Assembly: GCF_018403745.1 (NCBI RefSeq)
Contig: NZ_BOVP01000004.1
Span: 248,001-312,000 of the forward strand
Origin: Lactococcus formosensis
GTDB taxonomy: Bacteria > Bacillota > Bacilli > Lactobacillales > Streptococcaceae
DNA length: 64,000 nucleotides
Reading direction: 5' to 3'
The notes beneath the pieces are model-generated. The model was not told where the DNA came from. It did no database searches and was given only the letters and a program-made list of their open reading frames with translations. Positions 17,423 to 25,208 of the stretch are shown one piece after another. The translations under genes were made by a program, and so were the position numbers. Numbering within the stretch: the stretch's first letter is position 1; each line of letters begins with the position of its first letter.

Positions 17423-19252
17423 TTATAACTTGTTCAAACGTGCGACAAGTTGGTCATATCTTGGTGTTGTAATCAGACTTTCAACCTCGAGATATTGAGC
17501 ATTAGGCGCAACTCTTTTAGCACGATGTGTAAACTCTTCTGTAGTTACAATCATGATGTTTGCTGCATTGAAAGCTGCTAAACCTAAAAACTCTACATCT
17601 GAAATCGGAAGCTGAATGCCATTCATCTTAAAGATAGCCCCTAATGTTTCTTTACCCATCGTTGCGGAACCGATATGCTCACCATCATGAGCAAAGACAA
17701 CCTCATCAATTTGATTCAAATCTATTTCTTCTTCTACTATTGGACTGTTCGTTAAGGTTACAGGTTCACTTTTAGATGGCTCTGAAGCCTGTGTTTGAGA
17801 CAATTGGGAAATAATCTCATCGTATTTTGGTGAATTTAAAAAGTTGGAAACAGAATATCGAATTGCATCTGGTGACATTGTCGCCGCACGAGCAGCTAAT
17901 TCTTCTTGTGTGACAACGATAGTATCTGGCCCTGCTTTAAGATTAGCAATAGCAATATTTGTAACGTCTTGTGGCAGACCAGCTTTATTAACTTTATTTC
18001 TAAGAATTGATGCGCCCATCGCAGATGAACCCATACCCGCATCACAAGCAAAAATGACATGTTTAACCGCTGAAAAATCAACTGCTTCGTGAGATGGAGC
18101 AACTTGCCCTTTGGCAACAGCCTTTGCTTCCGAAACATTGGCTTGTGCTTCTTCAAGTGCTGAGTCATCAACCATTGACTTGTCACGTTTCAAAATGAAG
18201 GACGCAACAAGGAAGGAAACACCGGCAGCAACAAGAATACCGGCCCAAACACTAAGAATATTTCCCAATCCTCCTGCAGCTTTACCAGAAGCCATCCCTG
18301 TGATGGCAATAATTGAACCTGGAGATGCTGGTGCTTGAAGACCTGCCCCCAAGAAATTGTTTGTCAAAGTACCTGATACACCACCAGCAATTACTGCGAA
18401 AAACAGAGCTGGTTTCATCATCACGTATGGGAAATAAATTTCGTGAATACCACCAATAAATTGAATAATTATCGCACCTGGTGCTGTAGCTTTTGCTGAA
18501 CCTTTACCAAAGAGCCAAAAGGCAATCAAAATACCAAGACCTGGTCCAGGGTTTGCTTCGAGTAAAAACAACAGTGACTTTCCTTGTTCACTGGCTTGCT
18601 GGATACCCAAAGGCGTCAAAATACCTTGGTTAATGGCATTATTTAAAAATAGAATTTTAGCAGGCTCAATAAAGACATTTGCTAAAGGGATAAGGTGGTT
18701 GGAAACAAGGAAATCAACCCCTTGACCCATAATATCTGTTAAAGCTGCAACTAATGGACCAACTACTTTTATGGCAAATAATGAAATTCCGAAACCGACA
18801 AGACCGGCAGAAAAGTTGTTAATCAACATCTCAAGTCCTGCTTTGATATGAGGTTGCACGACCTGGTCAAATTTTTTAATCAGCCAAGCTCCAAGAGGAC
18901 CTAAAATCATAGCCCCTAAAATCATCGGAACATTGCCGTTTTCATTAAGCCCACCCATCGTAGTTGTTGCTGTGGCAACAATCGAACCAAATGTGGCAAT
19001 TGCACCAACAACACCTCCGCGGTGATCATAGATATTTTTACCGCCCGTATAACCTATCATGACTGGAATAAGAAAGACCAGCATTGGGCCAACCATGGCA
19101 GCAAAAGTACTGTTTGGTGTGAAACCGTCTGGGATAAAGAACATCGTGAGAACACCCCAAGCAATTAAGATTGGAATGTTAGGCATAACCATATTTGAGA
19201 GTGCTGTTCCAAGTTTCTGAACACGCACTTTAAGACTAGTTTTTTCTTTCAT
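17423..19252 (-). CDS. mtlA: Mannitol-specific PTS enzyme IICB with duplicated IIB domain
   Basis: Membrane transporter that phosphorylates mannitol during uptake. 609 residues: a IIC domain with about eight membrane segments (residues 15-350, including the family block GGIHEIYFPYVMM), then a IIB domain with the phosphocysteine at residue 403 in FACDAGMGSSAMGAS. A second IIB-like domain follows (about 508-607), where the equivalent loop reads FAHDGEHIGSATMG, with His522 where the cysteine should be. The tandem second domain makes this longer than single-IIB MtlA proteins. First gene of the operon, with cre immediately upstream. Confidence 0.93.
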   Translation of the reverse strand: MKEKTSLKVRVQKLGTALSNMVMPNIPILIAWGVLTMFFIPDGFTPNSTFAAMVGPMLVFLIPVMIGYTGGKNIYDHRGGVVGAIATFGSIVATATTTMGGLNENGNVPMILGAMILGPLGAWLIKKFDQVVQPHIKAGLEMLINNFSAGLVGFGISLFAIKVVGPLVAALTDIMGQGVDFLVSNHLIPLANVFIEPAKILFLNNAINQGILTPLGIQQASEQGKSLLFLLEANPGPGLGILIAFWLFGKGSAKATAPGAIIIQFIGGIHEIYFPYVMMKPALFFAVIAGGVSGTLTNNFLGAGLQAPASPGSIIAITGMASGKAAGGLGNILSVWAGILVAAGVSFLVASFILKRDKSMVDDSALEEAQANVSEAKAVAKGQVAPSHEAVDFSAVKHVIFACDAGMGSSAMGASILRNKVNKAGLPQDVTNIAIANLKAGPDTIVVTQEELAARAATMSPDAIRYSVSNFLNSPKYDEIISQLSQTQASEPSKSEPVTLTNSPIVEEEIDLNQIDEVVFAHDGEHIGSATMGKETLGAIFKMNGIQLPISDVEFLGLAAFNAANIMIVTTEEFTHRAKRVAPNAQYLEVESLITTPRYDQLVARLNKL

Positions 19253-19291
19253 TACAACTCCTTATGAGATAATTAATATTGTATACTTAGA

Positions 19292-19306
19292 TTGTAAACG
19301 CTTTCG
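19292..19306 (-). promoter_or_regulatory. cre site (CcpA operator) upstream of mtlA
   Basis: TTGTAAACGCTTTCG matches the cre consensus at all positions except the last. It lies about 40 bases upstream of the mtlA ATG and overlaps a possible -35 (TTTACA). Confidence 0.7.
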
Positions 19307-19317
19307 CTTGTGTTTCA

Positions 19318-19357
19318 TAAAAAAACCTTGACACTTTTTATTGTGTCAGGGTTTTTT
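19318..19357 (-). terminator. Intrinsic terminator or attenuator ahead of mtlA
   Basis: CCTTGACAC/GTGTCAGGG stem with an eight-base loop and T-runs on both strands, 12 bases before the cre site. It does not follow any gene closely: the nearest upstream gene ends at 19642 and has its own terminator. Confidence 0.75.
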
Positions 19358-19605
19358 ATTGTGTGTTTTATTTTTTGAGGATAAAGATAAAGCAAACTTC
19401 TCTGTCTATTTCTTTTAATAAAGTGAGAGTATATCTTCTCCAAGAGTTATTCCTGAATTTCATTTTGTAGTAAATCAAAAGTAGGCGCTTCCAAAGCAAG
19501 TATAGCACATGTATTAGATTATTTCCATTTTCTTTCACTTTTATTAATAAGAGTGTTTGTACTCCAAATTATCGCTCACTCTCTTTTGAGTAACGCTTCG
19601 TTTAT
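19358..19605 (-). other. Gene-free stretch with a possible short transcript before mtlA
   Basis: No ORF is credible here. The minus strand holds TGCTATACT (19499-19507), an extended -10 with a weak -35 (TGGAAA) 17 bases upstream. A transcript from about 19492 would reach the terminator at 19318-19357, giving an RNA of about 175 nt. It could be an untranslated leader for mtlA or a small RNA; evidence is weak. Confidence 0.3.
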
Positions 19606-19637
19606 CAAAAAAAAAACAAGAAGTCCAACGACTTCTT
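19606..19637 (-). terminator. Terminator of the DUF969-DUF979-pcp operon
   Basis: Stem AAGAAGTC/GACTTCTT with a four-base loop and a long T-run on the minus strand, a few bases after the last gene. Confidence 0.8.
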
Positions 19638-19641
19638 CTTT

Positions 19642-20064
19642 TTATTCAACCGTCTGCAACATATATTCCAACCAGTCTCCTGAAATAACAGGTACTAACT
19701 GATCATTAGTATTAAGACTTGCATTTGGATTATAGTGATAATAGTAAACTTCTTCTGTTTGGTCGTTACTGAGAGAGGCTGTGGTACTTCGACGAATGTA
19801 TTCGCTGCTTTCTGGACTTTCTGGGTTAAAATTTTCCATACCATCAAGTGTTCGAATACTTTTTGAGAAGTCATAAAAGGTAAAAACTTCTCCTATTATT
19901 TCTGAATCACCGTCAAAGATTGCGGGATAACCCTTATTTTCAATATGAAAGAGATTGCCCTTAATTTTTGCTGGCGTACTTTCCAGAACCTCACCTTTTA
20001 AATATTTTTCATAGTTAAACATGTCTGTACGTAAGCTACCGTATACAAAAACTTTCCTTAACAT
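19642..20064 (-). CDS. Gamma-glutamylcyclotransferase-family protein
   Basis: About 140 residues with the AIG2/GGCT-like fold. The diagnostic N-terminal strand-loop reads [18 protein letters not shown], and the conserved glutamate is in [10 protein letters not shown]. Enzymes of this fold cyclise gamma-glutamyl amines or peptides and release 5-oxoproline (pyroglutamate). The ATG at 20064 overlaps the end of pcp by seven bases, so it is co-translated with the pyrrolidone-carboxylate peptidase. That pairing suggests both proteins handle pyroglutamyl compounds; this is an inference. Confidence 0.8.
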   Translation of the reverse strand: MLRKVFVYGSLRTDMFNYEKYLKGEVLESTPAKIKGNLFHIENKGYPAIFDGDSEIIGEVFTFYDFSKSIRTLDGMENFNPESPESSEYIRRSTTASLSNDQTEEVYYYHYNPNASLNTNDQLVPVISGDWLEYMLQTVE

Positions 20065-20699
20065 ATTTCCCCACCAATAACACGTAAATCTTCGGAATAG
20101 CGCGTGCATGCTTCTAAGGCAACTTCAATCCCTTTAACAATCTCGTCCAATGACATATAAGGTGTATCTTTTTTATCAATGACTTGTGATGTAGCATAAG
20201 GAATATGAATGAAACCAGCTTTAACTTCGGGATATTTTTTCTCTAAGAGGTAACGCACACCATAAAAAACATGGTTGCATACAAAGGTACCGGCTGTGTT
20301 AGACAAGGTTCCAGGAATGCCAGCTTTATTTAATTCGCTAACAATCGCTTTAACTGGTAATGTAGAGAAATATGCTGGAGCGCCATCTTCTTTTACGGGC
20401 TCATCGACAGGCTGATTGCCTTCATTATCTGGAATTCTGAAATCATCCACATTAATGGCGACACGTTCTGGCGTAATCGCGAAGCGTCCACCAGCTTGGC
20501 CAATATTTACAACCACATCTGGATGATGTTTTTCAATAGCTTCTTCAATTTTTTCGAGTGATTTATAACGCACAGTCGGAATAATCAACTTAATAATCTC
20601 AGCACCGTTGATTTCTGATGCAACACGTTTCACAGCTTCTTCAGCTGGATTGAGTGCTTCACCACCAAATGGATCAAAACCTGTTAACAAAATTTTCAT
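20058..20699 (-). CDS. pcp: Pyroglutamyl-peptidase I
   Basis: Cytosolic cysteine peptidase (family C15) that removes N-terminal pyroglutamate from peptides. 213 residues, standard length. The N-terminal block is [20 protein letters not shown], the catalytic Glu region is [22 protein letters not shown], and the catalytic Cys is in [15 protein letters not shown]. The catalytic His is in [12 protein letters not shown]. Third gene of the DUF969-DUF979-pcp-cyclotransferase operon. Confidence 0.95.
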   Translation of the reverse strand: MKILLTGFDPFGGEALNPAEEAVKRVASEINGAEIIKLIIPTVRYKSLEKIEEAIEKHHPDVVVNIGQAGGRFAITPERVAINVDDFRIPDNEGNQPVDEPVKEDGAPAYFSTLPVKAIVSELNKAGIPGTLSNTAGTFVCNHVFYGVRYLLEKKYPEVKAGFIHIPYATSQVIDKKDTPYMSLDEIVKGIEVALEACTRYSEDLRVIGGEIC

Positions 20700-20717
20700 A
20701 ATAGAATAATCTCCTTT

Positions 20718-21650
20718 TTAAAATGCGATAAAGTACATTACGAGAATGTGAAGAACGATGAGCGTAAGTGAAACTGGTGCTTGTACCTTGATCACTTTAT
20801 TCTCATCTTTCATCTCAAGCAAGGCAGCAGGCACGATATTAAAGTTGGCTGCCATTGGCGTCAGTAAAGTACCACAATATCCTGCAGTCAGTGCTAATGC
20901 CCCAGCAATTACGGGATTTGCTCCTTGGGCAAGGACAAACGGAATCCCAATACCCGCTGTGATGACAGAGAAAGCCGCAAAAGCATTCCCCATAATCATC
21001 GTGAAAATTACCATGCCAAGAACATAAGCTACTACGCCGAGCAAGCGGTTATCCGCAGGGACAATACCTGTAATCCCTTGGGAGATAACTTCACCAACAC
21101 CTGCGGTTGTAAAGAGTGCACCTAAGGCAACCAACAATTGTGGTAAAATCGCAACCGGCCCCATCGAATCAAAGAGGCGTGCGCCATCCTCCACAGATTC
21201 TGTCACTTTTGCTTTTGTCATTATCAATGCAAACACTAAGGCAACAACCGAAGCTACACCGATAGCAAAGAGCGAAGCATTGGTAAATTTACCTAAAGCC
21301 ATCGCAATGCCAACAGCTACAAATGCCAGAATAAAGGAAGGAATAAAGATTTTATTCTTCAAGACTTTAGACTGTTTTTCGCCAAAGTTGTCGTCCAAAG
21401 CTTTATATTTCCCAAAGGTCACTTGCTTAGTTAGTGTAAGCAAGCTGCTTAAAACAATAAAGAGTCCTACAAGCCAGGCTGGGATAAGTGCACCAAAAAT
21501 AAATGGTATAGCAATTAAAATCCAAAAAAGAGCCGTTCCGAAACGTTTGCTTCCTTGTATTGTAGTTAAAGCTTTATAGGCCATATAAATCATGAGTAAA
21601 CCCATAAGGACATAAAAAATATTTAATGAAACGTCAATAAAAGCTTGCAT
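20718..21650 (-). CDS. DUF979 membrane protein, putative transporter subunit
   Basis: 310 residues with about nine hydrophobic segments and family blocks GNAFAAFSVITAGIGIPF and LTAGYCGTLLTPMAANFNIVPAALLEMKD. DUF979 and DUF969 proteins occur as adjacent pairs that together resemble a two-part secondary transporter. Such pairs are known to sit beside pcp or 5-oxoprolinase genes, so transport of 5-oxoproline or pyroglutamyl peptides is a reasonable guess, but unproven. It lies three bases after DUF969 and 18 before pcp. Confidence 0.85.
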   Translation of the reverse strand: MQAFIDVSLNIFYVLMGLLMIYMAYKALTTIQGSKRFGTALFWILIAIPFIFGALIPAWLVGLFIVLSSLLTLTKQVTFGKYKALDDNFGEKQSKVLKNKIFIPSFILAFVAVGIAMALGKFTNASLFAIGVASVVALVFALIMTKAKVTESVEDGARLFDSMGPVAILPQLLVALGALFTTAGVGEVISQGITGIVPADNRLLGVVAYVLGMVIFTMIMGNAFAAFSVITAGIGIPFVLAQGANPVIAGALALTAGYCGTLLTPMAANFNIVPAALLEMKDENKVIKVQAPVSLTLIVLHILVMYFIAF

Positions 21651-21653
21651 GGT

Positions 21654-22328
21654 TTATTTTACCTCTTTCTTTCCAAATTTTCGAAGAAGTTTTCTGTCAT
21701 ACAGTACAAACTGGATAGCTGTCACTAGAAAGGCAAGGACAGCCATGATAATACTGGCAACTGCTACGTCTACGGCTGAAACATCATAGTTAAAACTTGA
21801 CATGGTTGAAGTGATCAAGAGAACGCCAGCGCTCCCTGCAAAGAGATTTTGCCCAAAGAAGTTACCATAGTTTTCTGCTGCGGCAGAAATCGCCTTAATA
21901 TCATCGTCTTCAGACTCCACATCACCAAATTTACTCACTGCGGCAGCTTTAGCCATCGGCTGAATGAGTGGTCGAACAAACTGTGGATGCCCACTAATAC
22001 GAATAGACATTGCGCCTGCAATAAAACGAATAAAAACATAAACAAGGGCAATACGACCTGTTGTAAGTGACTGGATACGGCCAATAAGATCTACTGCACG
22101 TTGGCGAAGTCCATTACGTTCCAAAACACCGATAACTGGAAGAGTCAAAACAAAAAGCGAAACCATACGGTTATCGACAAAAGATTGACCTAAAATAGTT
22201 AGGATCTCCTGAATGCTCAAACCTGCAACCAGACCTGTAGAAATCCCAGCGACAACAACAACAAATAAGGTCTCTATCTTGAAAACAAAACCAATCAAGA
22301 CAATCAAGACACCTATGAGTTTAATCAT
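21654..22328 (-). CDS. DUF969 membrane protein, putative transporter subunit
   Basis: About 224 residues with five or six membrane segments. The family block LFVLTLPVIGVLERNGLRQRA is followed by a conserved cytosolic or re-entrant region (RISGHPQFVRPLIQPMAKAAA). First gene of the operon and partner of the DUF979 protein next to it. I start it at the ATG at 22328 (MIKLIGVLIV), nine bases after AGGAGG; an upstream in-frame start at 22361 lies inside the promoter. The operon promoter (22361-22389) lies 33 bases upstream and carries AGACAA/TTGTCT half-sites. Confidence 0.85.
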   Translation of the reverse strand: MIKLIGVLIVLIGFVFKIETLFVVVVAGISTGLVAGLSIQEILTILGQSFVDNRMVSLFVLTLPVIGVLERNGLRQRAVDLIGRIQSLTTGRIALVYVFIRFIAGAMSIRISGHPQFVRPLIQPMAKAAAVSKFGDVESEDDDIKAISAAAENYGNFFGQNLFAGSAGVLLITSTMSSFNYDVSAVDVAVASIIMAVLAFLVTAIQFVLYDRKLLRKFGKKEVK

Positions 22329-22360
22329 AAAATAATTCCTCCTAGAATATATATCAGACA

Positions 22361-22389
22361 ATTATACACTATTTGTCTATTATGCACAA
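22361..22389 (-). promoter_or_regulatory. Promoter of the DUF969-DUF979-pcp operon with possible operator
   Basis: TTGTGC (22384-22389), 17-base spacer, TATAAT (22361-22366). AGACAA (22356) and TTGTCT (22373) form an inverted pair over the -10, and a further TTGTCT occurs at 22417, which suggests a repressor site of unknown owner. Confidence 0.6.
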
Positions 22390-22426
22390 TTTATAATTGG
22401 ATGATATTTTATGTTATTGTCTAAAC

Positions 22427-22457
22427 AAATAGAGATAGCTCCTAGCTATCTCTATTT
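22427..22457. terminator. Bidirectional hairpin between the ohr and DUF969 genes
   Basis: Perfect 14-bp inverted repeat AAATAGAGATAGCT/AGCTATCTCTATTT with a three-base loop, about 40 bases after the ohr stop. Neither side has a long T-run, so it is a modest terminator. Confidence 0.55.
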
Positions 22458-22498
22458 GTATTATTCCCTGATACTTATTCTACCAGTATTTCTCAGTT

Positions 22499-22912
22499 TT
22501 AAAAAATATCAATCGTAACTTCAATATTACCTTTTGTCGCACGAGAATAAGGACAAGTTTCATGGGCCATTTCTAACAATTCTTTTGCTTCCTCAAAGCT
22601 TACTCCGTCTATATGTCCTACGATATCAACACCTAAAACAACGTCAGGTACTGCGCCTTGACTTAAGTTATAGAGAGATACAGTTACTTCTATAGTTGAT
22701 TCTCCATCAACATTTCTTGATTTTTTGACATAGTCTAAAGCACTGTTAAAACAAGCACTATACCCCGCTGCGAATAACTGCTCTGGATTTGTCGCATCCA
22801 CAGCTTTACTTCCTGGCGCTGCGATGTTTAATTTAAAGCTATTATCGGGAGAGTGGACTTCACCATTACGCCCACCTGTATTTATCATTTTTGTTGAAAA
22901 TATTTTTTGCAT
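22499..22912 (-). CDS. ohr: Organic hydroperoxide resistance protein (Ohr, OsmC family)
   Basis: 137-residue thiol peroxidase that reduces organic hydroperoxides in the cytosol. Both catalytic cysteines are present, in GYSACFNSALDYV and HETCPYSRATKG, together with the Ohr-type N-terminus with GGRNGEVHSPD. The Ohr branch, rather than OsmC, is favoured by the short length and these motifs. It has GAGG upstream and is divergent from a MarR-type regulator carrying a reactive cysteine, the classical ohr-ohrR arrangement. Confidence 0.92.
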   Translation of the reverse strand: MQKIFSTKMINTGGRNGEVHSPDNSFKLNIAAPGSKAVDATNPEQLFAAGYSACFNSALDYVKKSRNVDGESTIEVTVSLYNLSQGAVPDVVLGVDIVGHIDGVSFEEAKELLEMAHETCPYSRATKGNIEVTIDIF

Positions 22913-22944
22913 TACCTTACCTCTTTTTATTTTTGATTGTGCAC

Positions 22945-23000
22945 AATTTAATTTTACTAAATATAATTGAATTTGACAAATATATGAAATCAGTTATAAT
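22945..23000. promoter_or_regulatory. Divergent ohr/ohrR promoters with overlapping -35 boxes and an operator-like inverted repeat
   Basis: Toward ohrR: TTGACA (22973-22978), 16 bases, TATAAT (22995-23000). Toward ohr: TTGTCA (22974-22979, reverse), 17 bases, TAAAAT (22951-22956). An imperfect inverted repeat AATTTAATT/AATTGAATT (22945-22953 and 22965-22973) covers the ohr promoter and is a likely OhrR operator. Confidence 0.7.
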
Positions 23001-23021
23001 AAAAATAATTGGGAGGACACC

Positions 23022-23462
23022 ATGAGTAATTCGATTTTAAACAAGGAGCTTTGCTTTCAACTATACATTGCTTCTAAAGAAATTATAAAACAGTACAAGC
23101 CATATTTAAAAAAGTATGACTTAACATATACAAGCTTTATTGCTCTGCTAGCATTAGAAGATGACATGACCGTGAATGAGTTGGGGGAAGAATTATACTT
23201 AGATTCTGGTACCTTAAGTCCTTTATTAAAGAAACTGGAACAAAAAGGATATCTTGTTCGAAAACGTTCGCATTCGGATGAGCGTATTGTCAAACTATTT
23301 TTAAGTGAAGATGGAAAAAAACTCAAAAAAATGCTTCCTGCTATTTCCCTACAAGTTGGACAAGAACTTGCCGAACAATCTGATGAAATTAATTATAATA
23401 GTTTGATTATGCAACTCTCTCAACTTAATAACATCATGAAAAATATGAAACGAGAACCATAA
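23022..23462 (+). CDS. ohrR: MarR-family regulator, probably OhrR
   Basis: 146-residue winged-helix repressor. An N-terminal helix holds a cysteine (NKELCFQLYIASKEI, residue 11) at the position of the OhrR peroxide-sensing cysteine. The recognition region is LYLDSGTLSPLLKKLEQKGYLVRKRSHSDERIV. OhrR proteins release DNA when this cysteine is oxidised by organic hydroperoxides. A strong promoter and GGGAGG ribosome site precede the ATG. Divergent from ohr, which it most likely represses; one-cysteine type. Confidence 0.88.
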   Translation: MSNSILNKELCFQLYIASKEIIKQYKPYLKKYDLTYTSFIALLALEDDMTVNELGEELYLDSGTLSPLLKKLEQKGYLVRKRSHSDERIVKLFLSEDGKKLKKMLPAISLQVGQELAEQSDEINYNSLIMQLSQLNNIMKNMKREP

Positions 23463-23481
23463 CACTCTTATTTTTCAAACT

Positions 23482-23509
23482 AAAAAAGAAGGTAGACCCT
23501 TCTTTTTTT
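23482..23509. terminator. Bidirectional terminator between ohrR and the DJ-1-like gene
   Basis: AAGAAGG/CCTTCTT stem flanked by A- and T-runs on both strands, serving two convergent genes. Confidence 0.8.
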
Positions 23510-24200
23510 AATGGTTTAATTTACGTAACTCAGCTACAAGTAATTCAGCTACTTTTTGGGGAGATTGAGGATTTTGTCCAGTAATTATTCGCCCATCTCT
23601 AATAGCATACTCTTTGAAAGCTTCGGCTTTTTTGTATTGCGCTCCACGTTGTTTTAACTCGGTTTCGGTTAAGAACGGAACAGCAGTTGTTGTTCCATTA
23701 AGCTCTTCTTCTTCGTTTGTAAATCCGGTAATGACTTTATCTTTTATAAGGTATTGCCCCTCTTCATCTTTCAAGTTCAAAAGACCGGCTGCACCATGAC
23801 AAACAGACGTTATAAATCCACCTTCATCATAAATTGCTTCAGCGACTTTCATCAACACTTTATCTTCGGGATAATCCCACAGTACACCATGGCCACCTGT
23901 AAAATATATAGCACCATAATCCTGAGGATTTAAATCCGTTATTTTTTTCGTGTTGGAAAGAGCAGCTTCCCTAAAACTTCTTTCTGTATACCATTTCCAA
24001 TCGATTTCGTTCGCATATTTAAAACTTTCAGGATCAAGGGGAACATAGCCACCTTTTGGACTTGCAAAGTCAACTTCATAACCTGCAGAGATTATTTCAT
24101 CATAAAAATGAGTCGTCTCGCCCAACCAGAGCCCTGTAGCTCTATTTGTCTTATCATATTTGGGCGTATTTGTTTCTATGATTAATATTTTTTTCGTCAT
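23508..24200 (-). CDS. DJ-1/PfpI-family protein (class I glutamine amidotransferase-like, Hsp31 type)
   Basis: About 230 residues with the Hsp31-like DJ-1 fold. The nucleophile elbow is FITSVCHGAAGLLNL, and a second conserved block is AIYFTGGHGVLWDYPED. Members of this branch are glyoxalase III-like or protein-repair enzymes acting on methylglyoxal and related stress products; the exact reaction is not evident. The ATG at 24200 (MTKKILII) has AAGGAAAG upstream and is preferred to the start at 24230. It lies near other stress genes but has its own unit. Confidence 0.8.
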   Translation of the reverse strand: MTKKILIIETNTPKYDKTNRATGLWLGETTHFYDEIISAGYEVDFASPKGGYVPLDPESFKYANEIDWKWYTERSFREAALSNTKKITDLNPQDYGAIYFTGGHGVLWDYPEDKVLMKVAEAIYDEGGFITSVCHGAAGLLNLKDEEGQYLIKDKVITGFTNEEEELNGTTTAVPFLTETELKQRGAQYKKAEAFKEYAIRDGRIITGQNPQSPQKVAELLVAELRKLNH

Positions 24201-24299
24201 TTTTGTCTTTCCTTTCCAGTTTGGGCTCACTTATACCTTCTTATAAAGCTTAGAAATTTTTATAAAGACTATTGTTCAGTATTGAATTACTTTATCTAT

Positions 24300-24662
24300 T
24301 TAGAAGAAAATAATACTAAGTAAAGTTAAGATGGCTAAACCACCTTGTTTAAAAATAATGAAGCGGTCGCTCGTGAGGCTCCCATACAGCGCAACTAAAA
24401 TAATATATACCAAGAAGACACTCAATAATTCAATGCGTGCGGTAGAAACAAACAGTGCATAAAGTATCCCTATACCAATCAAGCCATTGTATACGCCTTG
24501 ATTTTTAAACAGTACTTGGACGTTTTTGTTTTGTAAATCCTCGCTGGCCATTTTGAACACTCTAGCTGTTGCATCAGAAGTCGTTTTTACCGTTTCTAAA
24601 TAGGTAATATAAAAGAATTCTATGGCGACCAAGGCTCCTAAAATAGTTGTTATGACTGACAT
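24300..24662 (-). CDS. DUF1304 membrane protein
   Basis: 120 residues with four predicted membrane helices. It matches the DUF1304 family in the N-terminal IEFFYITYLE, the central QGVYNGLIGIGILYA and the C-terminal GGLAILTLLSIIFF. Function unknown. It begins four bases after the monooxygenase-like gene and probably shares its promoter. Confidence 0.8.
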   Translation of the reverse strand: MSVITTILGALVAIEFFYITYLETVKTTSDATARVFKMASEDLQNKNVQVLFKNQGVYNGLIGIGILYALFVSTARIELLSVFLVYIILVALYGSLTSDRFIIFKQGGLAILTLLSIIFF

Positions 24663-24666
24663 AAGC

Positions 24667-24957
24667 TTATTTTACCCCCTTCTCTACAATTTGCAATTCC
24701 GGCTTTTTAACACTATAGTTACTGATATTTTGCGCGAAAGCTAGCAGCAAAGGATTGGTGTTGTGTTTTTCGATTGTTTCTAAGGAAGCCCAGTTTTCAA
24801 TCATCACAAACTCATTTGTTGAAAGCACTGCTTCGTATAAATCATAAGCTAAACATCCTTCTTCTTGTTTGGAAGTAGCGATTAATTCCTTTATATCTTT
24901 TAAAAATTCTTCTCTTTTTTCATCTTTGATAAAAAATTTAGCATTAACAATAATCAA
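24667..24957 (-). CDS. Antibiotic biosynthesis monooxygenase-type (YgiN-like) small protein
   Basis: 96 residues with a dimeric ferredoxin-like (ABM) fold. Typical features are IIVNAKFFIKDEKREEFLKD at the start, the EEGCLAYDLYEA strand, and ENWASLETIEKHNT. Relatives are quinol monooxygenases or stress-linked proteins of unclear substrate. The start is TTG at 24957, with GAGGATGG just upstream; the nearby ATG runs into a stop after two codons. First gene of a two-gene unit with DUF1304, under a promoter overlapped by two palindromes. Confidence 0.75.
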   Translation of the reverse strand: MIIVNAKFFIKDEKREEFLKDIKELIATSKQEEGCLAYDLYEAVLSTNEFVMIENWASLETIEKHNTNPLLLAFAQNISNYSVKKPELQIVEKGVK

Positions 24958-24999
24958 ATGTCCATCCTCTTTCTGTGACTTTTATTCTTTTTCACAATA

Positions 25000-25055
25000 A
25001 TTGACTAATCAATCATTGACTGGTCAATAATACTCTATTTTCTAATTTATTTCAA
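25000..25055 (-). promoter_or_regulatory. Promoter with two adjacent 14-bp palindromic operators
   Basis: TTGAAA (25050-25055), 17 bases, TATTAT (25027-25032), reading toward the monooxygenase-like gene. Directly at the start of transcription lie ATTGACTAATCAAT (25000-25013) and ATTGACTGGTCAAT (25015-25028), both ATTGA-N4-TCAAT, 15 bp apart. This layout suits a dimeric repressor binding twice. No regulator gene of matching type adjoins it. Confidence 0.65.
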
Positions 25056-25208
25056 GAATATTGACTTAAACCCTCTACTCAAAGTTACTAACGCATCTCT
25101 TTTTTACAATAAAATGTTCCTTAAGTTTCGCTTATGTATCGTTTAACTAATTTTTAAGTAAATAAGCATACAATTTGTTTTATTAATTTAGACAAAGGAG
25201 AATCTCAT

